This document shows, piece after piece, positions 20,689 to 29,050 of a stretch of DNA of 64,000 nt. The stretch's first letter is position 1. Each line of letters starts with the position of its first letter. The translations under genes were made by a program, and so were the position numbers. The DNA comes from Carnobacterium mobile DSM 4848 (lineage in GTDB: Bacteria; Bacillota; Bacilli; Lactobacillales; Carnobacteriaceae). Location of the stretch: the NCBI RefSeq assembly GCF_000744825.1, contig NZ_JQMR01000001.1, positions 682,001 to 746,000 on the forward strand, in the 5' to 3' direction. The notes below the pieces were generated by a model. The model saw nothing but the letters and a program-made list of their open reading frames with translations. It was not told where the DNA came from and made no database searches.

Positions 20689-21006
20689 ATGGAAAAAAAC
20701 TTTGCTGAAAAACAACCTAATTTTTTTAGTAGAAAAGTTGTTTTATCTAAAGACATGGATTCACTGCAAGTACTTCCTCAAATGCCAAAGCACCAAGTTC
20801 TATATTTTTTAACTCAAGCCTATGAACGCCGTAAACCTATTATTCTTCAAACCAACAAAACAAAGCATGTTTTAACTGTAAAAGAACAAAAAGGCTTATT
20901 AAGATATGCACCAAACCAAAAAAAATTACTTATTTTAGAAAACTCAGACCAACAAATGACCTATATGCTTTCATTTGATGATATTCGACATGTACGTTTA
21001 GCTTAA
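20689..21006 (+). CDS. 105-aa hypothetical protein, possibly YolD-like, under SOS-type control
   Basis: Not recognised with certainty. The start ATG at 20689 follows GGAGGAATAAAC. Residues 1-25 are basic and Asn/Phe-rich; residues ~35-50 form a predicted helix (HQVLYFLTQAYERR); residues ~52-105 alternate hydrophobic strands and end SFDDIRHVRL. That small beta-barrel-like tail resembles YolD proteins, which accompany Y-family polymerases in SOS operons of Firmicutes. The LexA-like boxes agree with this, but the N-terminal YolD motif is absent and no polymerase gene is adjacent. The gene is monocistronic, closed by a strong terminator. Function unknown; YolD-like at low confidence. Confidence 0.7.
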   Translation: MEKNFAEKQPNFFSRKVVLSKDMDSLQVLPQMPKHQVLYFLTQAYERRKPIILQTNKTKHVLTVKEQKGLLRYAPNQKKLLILENSDQQMTYMLSFDDIRHVRLA

Positions 21007-21020
21007 GACAATAAGCAAGA

Positions 21021-21053
21021 AAGAGGATGAGACAAAAGTCTCATCCTCTTTTG
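21021..21053 (+). terminator. terminator of the 105-aa gene
   Basis: Perfect 13-bp stem (21021-21033 and 21038-21050) with an AAAA loop and a short T tail. Confidence 0.9.
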
Positions 21054-21060
21054 CATATCC

Positions 21061-21218
21061 AACTATTTATTCGAGAACGTATTCCAAAAAGCAGTTCTGA
21101 CACCCTTTTATCTTGCATTTATTCGTCGCAGTTGCCTTAAATCTTGCAGTTTTAGTTGCTTAGAGATACGGCATGCAAGATAGAAGTTGCGGATCTAAAC
21201 GCTTTTTCTACACTCCCT
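21061..21218. repeat. intergenic stretch with short internal repeats
   Basis: ATCTTGCA occurs at 21110 and 21141 and again inverted within ATGCAAGAT (21173-21181). AGTTGC occurs three times (21130, 21154, 21185). There is no ORF. It may be a dispersed intergenic repeat linked to the adjacent terminator; this cannot be tested from one window. Confidence 0.4.
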
Positions 21219-21887
21219 TTAAGTTCGGATTTTGTTGGTTGGGTCCATTTTCTTTTCAATAAACCCTAAAACCAAATCACTAATAATAGCCATCAATGCC
21301 GTCGGAATCGCTCCAGATAAGATAATGGCTCCTCCATCTGTGGCATTGACCCCACGTGTAATAATATCTCCCAAGCCGCCAGCTCCAATAAATGTGCCGA
21401 TTGCAGTGATTCCAATTCCTACAACCAATGCATTACGGATACCTGCCATAATGACAGATAAGGATAAAGGCAACTCCACCATATAAGTTAGTTGTAATCT
21501 CGTCATTCCCATACCCTTGCCTGAGTCCAAGATGTTGCGATCAACACTCCGTACTCCAGTGTAAGTATTTTTAATGATTGGCAGTAAGGAATAAAGAAAA
21601 ACAGTAGTAATAACTGTATTTGTACCTAAACCAAGACCTAGCATCAAAATAGAGAGCATAGCCAAAGAAGGAATAGTTTGAATCACATTAGCAATTCCAA
21701 TAACCCAATCCGCTAATTTTCCGCGACGAGAAATCAAAAATCCAATCGGTATACCAACGACCGCTGCAAAAAGAACGCCATAGATAGAGATTAAAAAGTG
21801 GCGCAAAAACTGCTCCCAAATATAAAAGCCGTTTTCATTAAAATAAAACCATAACTGTTCCCAAAGTCCCATTTTTGAAATATCCAC
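21219..21887 (-). CDS. opuCD: osmoprotectant ABC transporter permease (OpuCD/ProZ type)
   Basis: One of two permeases of a glycine betaine/carnitine/choline importer. The 222-aa protein has about six hydrophobic segments and the EAA-like loop DSGKGMGMTRLQLTYMVELPLS, which contacts the ATPase. It starts with GTG at 21887; AAAGGAG lies about 10 nt upstream, at the end of opuCC. The gene is the last of opuCABCD. No clear terminator is visible beyond it. Confidence 0.9.
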   Translation of the reverse strand: MDISKMGLWEQLWFYFNENGFYIWEQFLRHFLISIYGVLFAAVVGIPIGFLISRRGKLADWVIGIANVIQTIPSLAMLSILMLGLGLGTNTVITTVFLYSLLPIIKNTYTGVRSVDRNILDSGKGMGMTRLQLTYMVELPLSLSVIMAGIRNALVVGIGITAIGTFIGAGGLGDIITRGVNATDGGAIILSGAIPTALMAIISDLVLGFIEKKMDPTNKIRT

Positions 21888-21890
21888 TAT

Positions 21891-22841
21891 TTATTCATCT
21901 CCTTTCGTATTTACTTCTTTATCTTCGAAGTAATTGTTTGCACTCAAGAAATTTTGTGCAACAGTTTTTGGTTCTAAAAGATCGTTATCAGCTTGATAAT
22001 TCAACTCTTGCATTTTTTCTGTTGAAATTGTACCCTTTAATCTTAATAAAACCTCATTCAATTCTGGATAATCTTTTAATACTTGATGTGTGGCAACAGG
22101 GCTGGCGTCATAAGCTGGGAATAAATGTTTATCATCTTCTAGAACAACCAAATCATAACTTTTTATTCGTCCATCCGTTGAGTAACCTAAGACTACATCC
22201 ATTTTGTCAGCGGATAAAGCATCATACACTAGACCAATTTGCATCGGGTAGACACGATTAAAATCAAAACCATATGTGCTCACAAAAGCTTGATAACCAT
22301 CCCCTTTTCGCTCCATCCAAGAATTATCAGCACCTAAATTCAAATCTGAAATAATATCTTTTAAATCACTGATTGTTTTAAGGTTATATTTTTCAGCAGT
22401 TTCTTTCGTTACCATAAAGGCATAGGTATTAGAAAAACCATAAGAAGGAAACCATTTTTGGTCAAATTTTTGATCAAATCCCTTTACAACAGCTTGATAA
22501 GCTTTATCAGAATCTGTTATCGGTTCTAAACCCAGTTCACCCGTTAGAGAGGTTCCTGTATACCGAGAACCGGATACATTTGCATCTCCGCCTATCAAAG
22601 CTTGATGATTTAAAGTAGATGAACCTAAATTATTAATAAGTTGAGCATCTATATCCAGATAATGTTCAACCATACCTTCAACAATAAAGCCTAAAATTTG
22701 TTGTTCCGAAGTTGTGCCTCCGGTAATAGTGATCCCTTTTTTATCAAACCCTCCGCCTAAGCCTGGAAGTGAGCAACTGCTTAACACTACTGTTGCCAAA
22801 AGAAGGAGCACAATTTTATTAATTTTTTTGATTGTGTTCAT
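21891..22841 (-). CDS. opuCC: osmoprotectant-binding lipoprotein (OpuCC type)
   Basis: Substrate-binding lipoprotein delivering quaternary amines to the OpuC permeases. The ATG at 22839-22841 follows AGGAGG by 8 nt, so I reject the ten upstream in-frame codons. The 316-aa protein has a signal peptide with lipobox VLSSC (Cys at about residue 23). The mature part is a type F binding protein with the ITGGTTSEQQILGFIVEGMVEHYL start and internal DNSWMERKGDGY. Exact ligands cannot be read from sequence. Confidence 0.92.
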   Translation of the reverse strand: MNTIKKINKIVLLLLATVVLSSCSLPGLGGGFDKKGITITGGTTSEQQILGFIVEGMVEHYLDIDAQLINNLGSSTLNHQALIGGDANVSGSRYTGTSLTGELGLEPITDSDKAYQAVVKGFDQKFDQKWFPSYGFSNTYAFMVTKETAEKYNLKTISDLKDIISDLNLGADNSWMERKGDGYQAFVSTYGFDFNRVYPMQIGLVYDALSADKMDVVLGYSTDGRIKSYDLVVLEDDKHLFPAYDASPVATHQVLKDYPELNEVLLRLKGTISTEKMQELNYQADNDLLEPKTVAQNFLSANNYFEDKEVNTKGDE

Positions 22842-22863
22842 TATTTTGAAACCTCCTATATTT

Positions 22864-23487
22864 TTATGCACTGGCGGGCGTTAATTTTTTCTCTAATTTC
22901 CCTAACAAAAAATCTGCTAATAAGGCTAACAAGGTGACGGGAATAGTCCCACCAATGATTAGCTCAGGAATAAATAAGTTTAGTCCGTTAAAAATAAAAT
23001 CTCCTAATCCCCCTGCTCCGATATAAGAAGCTAAAGTGGCCCAAGCAATAACATATACGCCTGAAAGACGTATGCCTGACATGATCACAGGAGCAGCTTG
23101 TGGCAATTCAACTAAACGAATCAACTCCATATCTGTCATTCCCATTCCTTTCCCAGCATCTTTCAATCCTGGGTCTACTCCTTGTATGCCAATATATGTA
23201 TTTCTTAAAATAGGCAATAAGGAATAGATAAACAACGCAATAATGGCAGGTAACTTTCCAATTCCCAAAATAGGAATCATCAAAGCTAGCAAAGCTAACG
23301 AAGGGACAGTTTGCAGAATTGTCGCTAATCCCATAACAACAGAAGATACTCTTTTAAAACGTGTTAACACAATTCCTAAAGGAACAGCCACAATCACTCC
23401 AAGCATTAAGGCGACAGCAGAAATGTAAAGATGTTCCCAAGTTTTTAGCAACAGATCAGAACCATTGCTTGCAAAAAAATCAGCCAT
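22864..23487 (-). CDS. opuCB: osmoprotectant ABC transporter permease (OpuCB/ProW type)
   Basis: First permease of the OpuC-type importer, 207 aa, with five to six transmembrane segments and the ATPase-contact loop [22 protein letters not shown]. It starts with ATG after GGAGGGAAGAAAC, 12 bp downstream of opuCA. It is homologous to the OpuCD permease (the two share GKGMGMT and the VELP pattern), as expected for a heterodimeric channel. Confidence 0.9.
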   Translation of the reverse strand: MADFFASNGSDLLLKTWEHLYISAVALMLGVIVAVPLGIVLTRFKRVSSVVMGLATILQTVPSLALLALMIPILGIGKLPAIIALFIYSLLPILRNTYIGIQGVDPGLKDAGKGMGMTDMELIRLVELPQAAPVIMSGIRLSGVYVIAWATLASYIGAGGLGDFIFNGLNLFIPELIIGGTIPVTLLALLADFLLGKLEKKLTPASA

Positions 23488-23499
23488 GTTTCTTCCCTC

Positions 23500-24684
23500 C
23501 TACTCTTTACTTTCTTTTGATACAGTGGTTTCTAATGGGTTCTCATTTGGTGTCTCTGATTCATCCCCATCGCCCCAAATAGTGTCATATACGATATCTA
23601 CTAAAGAAGCACGCGTAACAATACCTATTAATCGATTATGATCATCAACAACTGGTACATTTTTAAATCCGCGTTTCAAGATCCGTTGAACAGTATCTCT
23701 TAACAAAGTACCTTTTCGTACAAAGTAAACTTTAGTAGACATGATATCGCCGACACTCGTAGCGCGTTTACGGTTTAAATCTATGCTTTCAATATCGACA
23801 AACCCTTTGAGGATTCCAGCATCATCCGTTACTAATAAAGTATCAACTCGTCTGTCGCGCATGATTTTAATCGCATCAGTAATTGATTTTCCTGGAGTAA
23901 CAGAAGCAGGATTTTTCAACATTACCTGTTCAACGGTTTGAATAGTTGGACGTGCTTGAATCAAGCGATCTTCTCCAATAAAATCTTCAACAAATTGATT
24001 TGCCGGTGCTGATAAAATATTATCAGGAGTGTCAAATTGAACGACCTTTCCTTCTTGCATAATAACAATACGATCTGCAAGTTTTAGTGCCTCATCCATA
24101 TCATGAGTAACAAAAACGATCGTTTTTCCCAATTCTTTTTGAAGTTCTTTGAGCAATTCTTGTAAGGAATCTCTTGTAATAGGATCTAATGCTCCAAAAG
24201 GCTCATCCATTAAAATAATATCTTGGTCAGCAGCTAATGCTCGAATGACGCCAATTCTTTGTTGCTGTCCACCGGAAAGTTCGGATGGATAACGATCCAA
24301 GTATTCCAAAGGCAAATCTACTTTTTTGATTAAATCCTCTGCAATCTCTCTTTGCTTATCTTCTGGCCATTTCATTAGCTTAGGAACCAGTACAATATTA
24401 TTAAAAATCGTCATATGAGGCATTAATCCGATTTGCTGGATGACATAACCGATTTTACGACGCAATTTAACCGGGTCTTTTTTCATAATGTCTTCTCCGT
24501 TAATCAAAATTTCTCCAGAAGTAGGTTCAATCATTCGATTGATCATTCTCATAGAAGTTGTTTTTCCACTTCCACTTGTACCGATAAATACAATAAATTC
24601 ACCTTTATCAAAGGACAAATTAATATTTTCAACTGCTACTTTTCCGCCTTTATAAACTTTTGAAACATTTTTAAATTCAATCAC
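23500..24684 (-). CDS. opuCA: osmoprotectant ABC transporter ATPase with CBS domains (OpuCA type)
   Basis: Energises the OpuC importer. I use the GTG at 24682-24684, eight nt after AAGAGGG, giving a MIEFKNVSKVYKGG start as in Listeria OpuCA; the GTG three codons upstream overlaps the ribosome-binding site. In the 394-aa protein, Walker A is GTSGSGKTT, the signature LSGGQQQR, and Walker B LMDEP. Residues ~255-370 hold two CBS motifs (VEQVMLKNPASV..., VGDIMSTKVYFV...), which in OpuC systems sense ionic strength or bind c-di-AMP. First gene of the operon. Confidence 0.93.
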   Translation of the reverse strand: MIEFKNVSKVYKGGKVAVENINLSFDKGEFIVFIGTSGSGKTTSMRMINRMIEPTSGEILINGEDIMKKDPVKLRRKIGYVIQQIGLMPHMTIFNNIVLVPKLMKWPEDKQREIAEDLIKKVDLPLEYLDRYPSELSGGQQQRIGVIRALAADQDIILMDEPFGALDPITRDSLQELLKELQKELGKTIVFVTHDMDEALKLADRIVIMQEGKVVQFDTPDNILSAPANQFVEDFIGEDRLIQARPTIQTVEQVMLKNPASVTPGKSITDAIKIMRDRRVDTLLVTDDAGILKGFVDIESIDLNRKRATSVGDIMSTKVYFVRKGTLLRDTVQRILKRGFKNVPVVDDHNRLIGIVTRASLVDIVYDTIWGDGDESETPNENPLETTVSKESKE

Positions 24685-24711
24685 AGTTTCCACCCTCTTA
24701 TCTAATTTTCA

Positions 24712-24724
24712 TTTCGTTACGAAA
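24712..24724. promoter_or_regulatory. candidate operator upstream of opuCA
   Basis: A 13-bp palindrome TTTCGTTACGAAA, 28 bp before the opuCA start on the minus strand. It sits where a GbsR/OpcR-like repressor could act. The binding protein is unknown. Confidence 0.4.
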
Positions 24725-24803
24725 AAAATCGCATTATTCTTTCTAATTATCTCTTAAATAGCTCATATTATCAACCTTCTATACTTTTGATTAGAAAACA
24801 ATT

Positions 24804-24859
24804 AAAAAAAAGACTTGAAAAAGAAGATTTTTTTCGCTTCTTTTTTAAGTCTTTTTTTT
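24804..24859 (-). terminator. terminator of cls
   Basis: A 22-bp stem with one mismatch (24804-24826 and 24837-24859), T runs at both ends, immediately after the cls stop; could also serve the other strand. Confidence 0.85.
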
Positions 24860-24866
24860 ACTGATC

Positions 24867-26318
24867 TTATAGAATAGGAGAAAATAACCGAGAGAATGTT
24901 TGTTTAAACTTCAACCAATAGGATTGGTTGTCTAATAGTTCTTGAGTTAATAGGTAACTTTTCTCAATGTCCTTATAAAAAAGTTTTTGCTGTTGTTTCG
25001 CTACTTCCGGGTCGTAAATAAAAGCATTCACTTCAAAATTCAACTTAAAACTGCGAAAATCGAAATTAGCTGTTCCGATTGAACAAATTTTTCCGTCTAT
25101 CACTATTGTTTTGGCATGTAAAAATCCATTGTCATAAATGTATACTTCTGCTCCAGCCGCCACCATTTCTGCTGCATAATAAACCGTAGCACGGTAAATA
25201 AACGGATGATCGGGCTTGTTTGGAATCATGATCTTAACGTCGATCCCAGACATTACAGCAATTTCAATTGTTTCCAACACAGAATCGTCTGGAACAAAGT
25301 AAGGCGATTGAATAAAAACTGATTCTTTTGCCATACTGATCATTTTAATATAGCCTTTTTTTATTTGCTGCGTTTCATTGTCTGGTCCGCTTGATACGAT
25401 TTGCATATTTGTTTTTCCTTGTTTCTTTATCAGCGGAAAATAATTTTCTTGGTATTCTAACTTATGATGAGAAACAGTCGCATTCCAATCCATTAAAAAA
25501 CGACTTTGCAAGGGCAAGACAGCATTCCCTTCAATTTTCATATGAGTATCACGCCAATAACCAAATTTTTTGTACTCTCCTAAGTATTCATCGCCTACAT
25601 TAAATCCTCCAGTATAGCCGATTTCCCCGTCAATAATCACAATTTTACGGTGATTACGGTAATTAAATCTTAAATTAATGAAACTAAAATGCGAACCAAA
25701 AAAAGACTCAGCGTGTCCTCCAAGAGAGCGTAACTTCTTAAAGAAATTCGGTTTTAAAGAACGGGATCCTAAAGCATCATAAATAACGAGTACCTCTACA
25801 CCTGCTGCTGCTCGTTCTTCAAGTGCCGCTAAAACACGATTGCCAATTTTATCGTTTTTAAAAATATAGTAAATTAAATGAATATGGTGCTGGGCAGCAT
25901 ACAAATCTTTGAGTAGTGCATCAAATTTATCGGCACCATCAGTAAATAATTGAACCTTATTTCCTTTCGTTAGAATCGATTCATCACTTTCTAGAAATAG
26001 GCTAGCCATCTCCTTAGCGTTTTCTGTTGCTTGCTTAGTAGACAATAAATTCTCATCATCTGCCAGCATTTCCTTTTGTGCTTGAACCAGTTCAGGCATT
26101 CCGATACTTTCTTGTGCCTTGATATCAAAAATCTTTTTACGTGATAATTTGTTTCCAATAAACAAGTAAAAAATAAAGCCTACGATAGGCAATAACACCA
26201 AAACGAGCAGCCAAGCCCAAGTGGCCGCGATATCCCTTTTTTCTCGGAACACTGTAATGATGGCAAAAATGGTGTTTAAAAGAACGATGGCAATTAAGCT
26301 TATTAAAAAAATTTGCAT
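24867..26318 (-). CDS. cls: cardiolipin synthase
   Basis: Condenses two phosphatidylglycerols to cardiolipin at the membrane. The 483-aa protein has two N-terminal transmembrane helices (residues ~3-22 and ~32-52) and two phospholipase D motifs: HRKIVIIDGEIGYTGG near residue 222 and HAKTIVIDGKICSIGTANFD near residue 400. Length and architecture are standard. It is monocistronic, closed by a terminator, and lies next to the OpuC operon. Cardiolipin rises with salt in many Firmicutes, which suits the neighbourhood, but co-regulation is not shown. Confidence 0.95.
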   Translation of the reverse strand: MQIFLISLIAIVLLNTIFAIITVFREKRDIAATWAWLLVLVLLPIVGFIFYLFIGNKLSRKKIFDIKAQESIGMPELVQAQKEMLADDENLLSTKQATENAKEMASLFLESDESILTKGNKVQLFTDGADKFDALLKDLYAAQHHIHLIYYIFKNDKIGNRVLAALEERAAAGVEVLVIYDALGSRSLKPNFFKKLRSLGGHAESFFGSHFSFINLRFNYRNHRKIVIIDGEIGYTGGFNVGDEYLGEYKKFGYWRDTHMKIEGNAVLPLQSRFLMDWNATVSHHKLEYQENYFPLIKKQGKTNMQIVSSGPDNETQQIKKGYIKMISMAKESVFIQSPYFVPDDSVLETIEIAVMSGIDVKIMIPNKPDHPFIYRATVYYAAEMVAAGAEVYIYDNGFLHAKTIVIDGKICSIGTANFDFRSFKLNFEVNAFIYDPEVAKQQQKLFYKDIEKSYLLTQELLDNQSYWLKFKQTFSRLFSPIL

Positions 26319-26482
26319 AAAGTAATCCTTTCAAATTAAATTCTCTTCTTATCTTACTATGTTATTTTTTTTTTTACTAGCATTATTCAATTAATAGGAG
26401 ACTATTTCTGCCTAAACAAAAACCACTTACCTTTAAGAAAAGTAAAGTGGTTAATATGTTCTCTTTTTTTAACACCTATTTC

Positions 26483-27055
26483 TCACTGTTTTGTGTCTTT
26501 TGGTATAAATAATAAAGGTGCCGTTTTACTGAGAAGCAGCAACGCAATAGTGGTAACTAGTATGGTGGCTAAGGCACTTCCTCCATTGGCAATAAAAGAA
26601 TACCATAGTGGGTTCATGCCTTCTGGTGCATAACTGCCCCAGAAATAATATCCAGCTACAAAATGCCAGAAAAAGCGAGCAAGCGTGCCCGTTATTGTTC
26701 CCAAAATAATGTATCCTATTAATTGAATTGACGCTTTTTTCTGTATGGCTTGTTGAATAGGCTGCGCAAACAATCCGGCAAACCCTGTAAACATAAACGC
26801 CACAAAATATTCAATAAATCCCTGTACTAAATTCAAAATAGAAACATTACCAACTAAATAATGTAATATTCCCCACAAAAATCCAGCAGCTATTCCGGCT
26901 GCAGTCCCTCTTCTGAAAGCATAAAGAATCATCGGTATCATTCCTAACGATACTGTGAAACCCGTTCCGATATTTGTTGGCAGCATTGATAGCACGATGG
27001 CTAAGGCTGCTACGATCGTTCCTTCTATTCCTACACGTAATCGTGTATTTTCCAT
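26483..27055 (-). CDS. thiT: thiamine-specific ECF transporter S component
   Basis: Membrane substrate-binding subunit for thiamine uptake, which works with the shared ECF ATPases and EcfT encoded elsewhere. The ATG at 27053-27055 is chosen because it follows AGGAGG by 8 nt; the 12 upstream in-frame codons run through the leader hairpin. The 190-aa protein has six transmembrane helices and the ThiT pattern with GMIPMILYAFRRG and GFLWGILHYLVG, the latter containing residues of the thiamine site. The upstream TPP riboswitch supports the substrate directly. Confidence 0.95.
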   Translation of the reverse strand: MENTRLRVGIEGTIVAALAIVLSMLPTNIGTGFTVSLGMIPMILYAFRRGTAAGIAAGFLWGILHYLVGNVSILNLVQGFIEYFVAFMFTGFAGLFAQPIQQAIQKKASIQLIGYIILGTITGTLARFFWHFVAGYYFWGSYAPEGMNPLWYSFIANGGSALATILVTTIALLLLSKTAPLLFIPKDTKQ

Positions 27056-27062
27056 AAAAAAA

Positions 27063-27105
27063 TCCTCCTTTGATGTGTCGAACAGTGCCACACAACAAAG
27101 GAGGA
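27063..27105 (-). promoter_or_regulatory. thiT riboswitch expression platform (SD-sequestering hairpin with U run)
   Basis: On the transcript, the segment at 27090-27105 pairs with 27063-27078 at 15 of 16 positions. The 3' arm contains the AGGAGG ribosome-binding site of thiT, and the hairpin is followed by seven U residues (27056-27062) just before the ATG. The hairpin can mask the ribosome-binding site and also looks like a terminator. Confidence 0.8.
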
Positions 27106-27137
27106 GCTCAGATGATTTTTTACGATCAAGTGCCCCG

Positions 27138-27225
27138 TCACAATTCCTACGCTCGTACTAACGAACAGGTTCGAAGGGTCAGAATCAATGATTCAATCTC
27201 AGCATTTTACAGCACCCCTTTGTGA
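27138..27225 (-). ncRNA. TPP (THI-box) riboswitch aptamer
   Basis: On the minus strand the THI-box core appears in order: GGGGTGC, GCTGAGA, ACCCTT, GAACCTG, GTAGGAA. Flanking 6-bp arms (27220-27225 and 27138-27143) form the closing P1 helix. It lies directly upstream of thiT and its SD-sequestering hairpin, so thiamine pyrophosphate should repress thiT. Confidence 0.95.
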
Positions 27226-27335
27226 TGGTTGTTCTATTCTTTTTAACTCTTACCTTCATTCACTATAGTTAATCTTTCACTTAGTGTCAAGCCTCTTTCT
27301 GTAACTCGTTTTTATTTTCCCTACCAAAATAGCTG

Positions 27336-28415
27336 CTATTGATTTTCTTTTGAAGCAGAATCTGCTTCTTCATTTTTAGCTTCATCCGAATTAGGCGCGT
27401 CTGAATCTGTTGGTTTTTCTGAATCGGGTACATTGTCAGAACTTTCAGTATCGGGTTCTTCTTCTGGAACTTCTTCTGAGTCTTCAGGTGCTCCACTTTC
27501 CGAACTTGTTTTTTCATCCTCAGTAGTTGTTGAGTTTCCTGAATTTTTATAATCACTTGGCGGATTATAGCTGGGTTTCCAAGTCCCTTGGTTGCTAGTA
27601 CTATTGTTTTCATAAGTCGTTGAGGAAGATCCTGCTGCAGCTTCTTCTTGCTGTTCATTTTCAGCTTGAATCGCTTCCTCTTCTTCTAGTGCACGTAACC
27701 GCTCTTCTTCAGCTATTCTTTCTTCTTCTAACAACTTTTCTTGTTCTTCATTTAGAACCAACTGTTTTTCAACCAGCAACAATAAATCTTGTATTTCTTT
27801 TTGTGCCTTTTTGTTTTTTATTTTAGTGACTTTGCTTTCTGCTTCTTCATATTGTTCTCGAGTAACTGTTTCTTTAACCGTACCGTCTTTTAAATTTTCA
27901 AAAAGACCCGTTACGGTTTTTCGCGTTTCTTCTAGTTGTTTATATTGTTTTGCTGCTTCATCTAGTTCTATTTTTAATTCTTTGTATAAAGGCAAAGACA
28001 CTGATTCAATTTTTTTTACTTCTTTTTCAGCTTCCTCAAGTTGCTCCTTAGTTACATCATCTGCTAAAATCTTGTTTTTTATTACATTTTCAATCTGGGT
28101 TTGCGCTTGATAAAACGTTTGTGCTCGCTTGACGTCTTTTAAAAGATCTTCTTTCACTGCTTCATTTGATAAGTTTGTTACTTCTGTTGCTGCTTCTGAA
28201 ATTTGCTCTTCTGTAATGCCGGCTGCCAGCTTTTCTTTTTTATCGTTTTCAAACAAAGCACTGACTAATTGTTCGATTTCTTTTGTTTGGTCCATTTTTT
28301 GTTCTGTTTTCTTCATTTTTTCTGCTTGGACAGAACGGTGGTAGTGAGCGCCGCCCCAAATGGTAATAACGGTCAGTACAGCAAGGGTAGCAAGAACTAT
28401 ATATTTTTTATTCAT
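27336..28415 (-). CDS. membrane-anchored protein with three helical repeats and an acidic tail
   Basis: Not assigned a function. The 359-aa protein has an N-terminal membrane anchor or signal (residues ~5-22). Three divergent repeats follow at about 50-104, 107-163 and 168-222, each with a core of the form (I/V)T-x-EQ-x-x-EA-x-x-x-V-x-x-(I/L), at residues 67, 121 and 184. They resemble the small helical repeats that databases label toxin Cry1Ac domain D-VI-related and that occur in many Firmicute surface proteins; this is from memory. A Glu-rich helix (222-260) leads to a low-complexity Ser/Glu/Asp/Pro tail (262-359). No LPxTG sorting motif, so it probably stays membrane-tethered outside the cell. 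Confidence 0.8.
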   Translation of the reverse strand: MNKKYIVLATLAVLTVITIWGGAHYHRSVQAEKMKKTEQKMDQTKEIEQLVSALFENDKKEKLAAGITEEQISEAATEVTNLSNEAVKEDLLKDVKRAQTFYQAQTQIENVIKNKILADDVTKEQLEEAEKEVKKIESVSLPLYKELKIELDEAAKQYKQLEETRKTVTGLFENLKDGTVKETVTREQYEEAESKVTKIKNKKAQKEIQDLLLLVEKQLVLNEEQEKLLEEERIAEEERLRALEEEEAIQAENEQQEEAAAGSSSTTYENNSTSNQGTWKPSYNPPSDYKNSGNSTTTEDEKTSSESGAPEDSEEVPEEEPDTESSDNVPDSEKPTDSDAPNSDEAKNEEADSASKENQ

Positions 28416-28473
28416 TGAATAAATCCTCTTTTCTTGTTTTTCTTAATAGCTATTTTAATGTTCCAAAACCTTT

Positions 28474-28965
28474 TTAAGTAGTACTGTTAAGCTTTTTTGC
28501 ATAGATAAATTTGTATGTATCCTTTTCCTTTATCCGTTTTTTTGTATCCTTAAATCCTGTTTTCAAGTACAACATTTGCCCGCTTAAATTATCATAATCA
28601 ACTGTTAAAACTACTTCATTGATGTCTTTAAATTTTTCTTGAATAAAAGCAGGCAATAACTCCATCGATAACTTTCCATAGCCTTTCTTTTGAAAACGTT
28701 GATCAATTGAATGATTTTGCAAAAACAGTGTTTCTTCGCTAAGGGGATAATTTTTAATCAACTTGCCTCTTTGTAAAATAAAAAATCCTACTAAGTTTTC
28801 CTCTTTTACTATTAAAATAGGATACTTTTGAGTTTCATGGAGACTTTCTGTCATCGCATCTATCGGCATAGCTGTGTACTGATCATCTTCTAAAAAGTAG
28901 CTTTCTAAAAGCGGAATATCTTCTATCGTTGCTTCTTTCAATTCAATTTCATGAATCGCTGCCAT
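28474..28965 (-). CDS. GNAT-family N-acetyltransferase
   Basis: A 163-aa protein with the GNAT acetyl-CoA pattern: QRFQKKGYGKLSMELL (the Q/RxxGxG/A site, here QKKGYG) at about residues 92-107, a preceding strand VGFFILQRGK and a C-terminal LYLKTGFKDTKKR. The start follows a GGCGGTGG site. The substrate is unknown. It stands between the repeat protein and the HD phosphohydrolase, all on the minus strand. Confidence 0.85.
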   Translation of the reverse strand: MAAIHEIELKEATIEDIPLLESYFLEDDQYTAMPIDAMTESLHETQKYPILIVKEENLVGFFILQRGKLIKNYPLSEETLFLQNHSIDQRFQKKGYGKLSMELLPAFIQEKFKDINEVVLTVDYDNLSGQMLYLKTGFKDTKKRIKEKDTYKFIYAKKLNSTT

Positions 28966-29050
28966 ATGATTGCCACCGCCTAGTATCTTTTTAGTGTGTC
29001 TAGTTTTTCAGATGCGGGAAGCCGCTGCACCCTTCTTTCCCTAAATCAAT

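Noticed and set aside
27287..27658. 123-aa minus-strand ORF overlapping the repeat protein gene
   Set aside because: It is a frame shadow of the low-complexity tail; Gln/Lys-rich composition mirrors GAA-type codons read in another frame.
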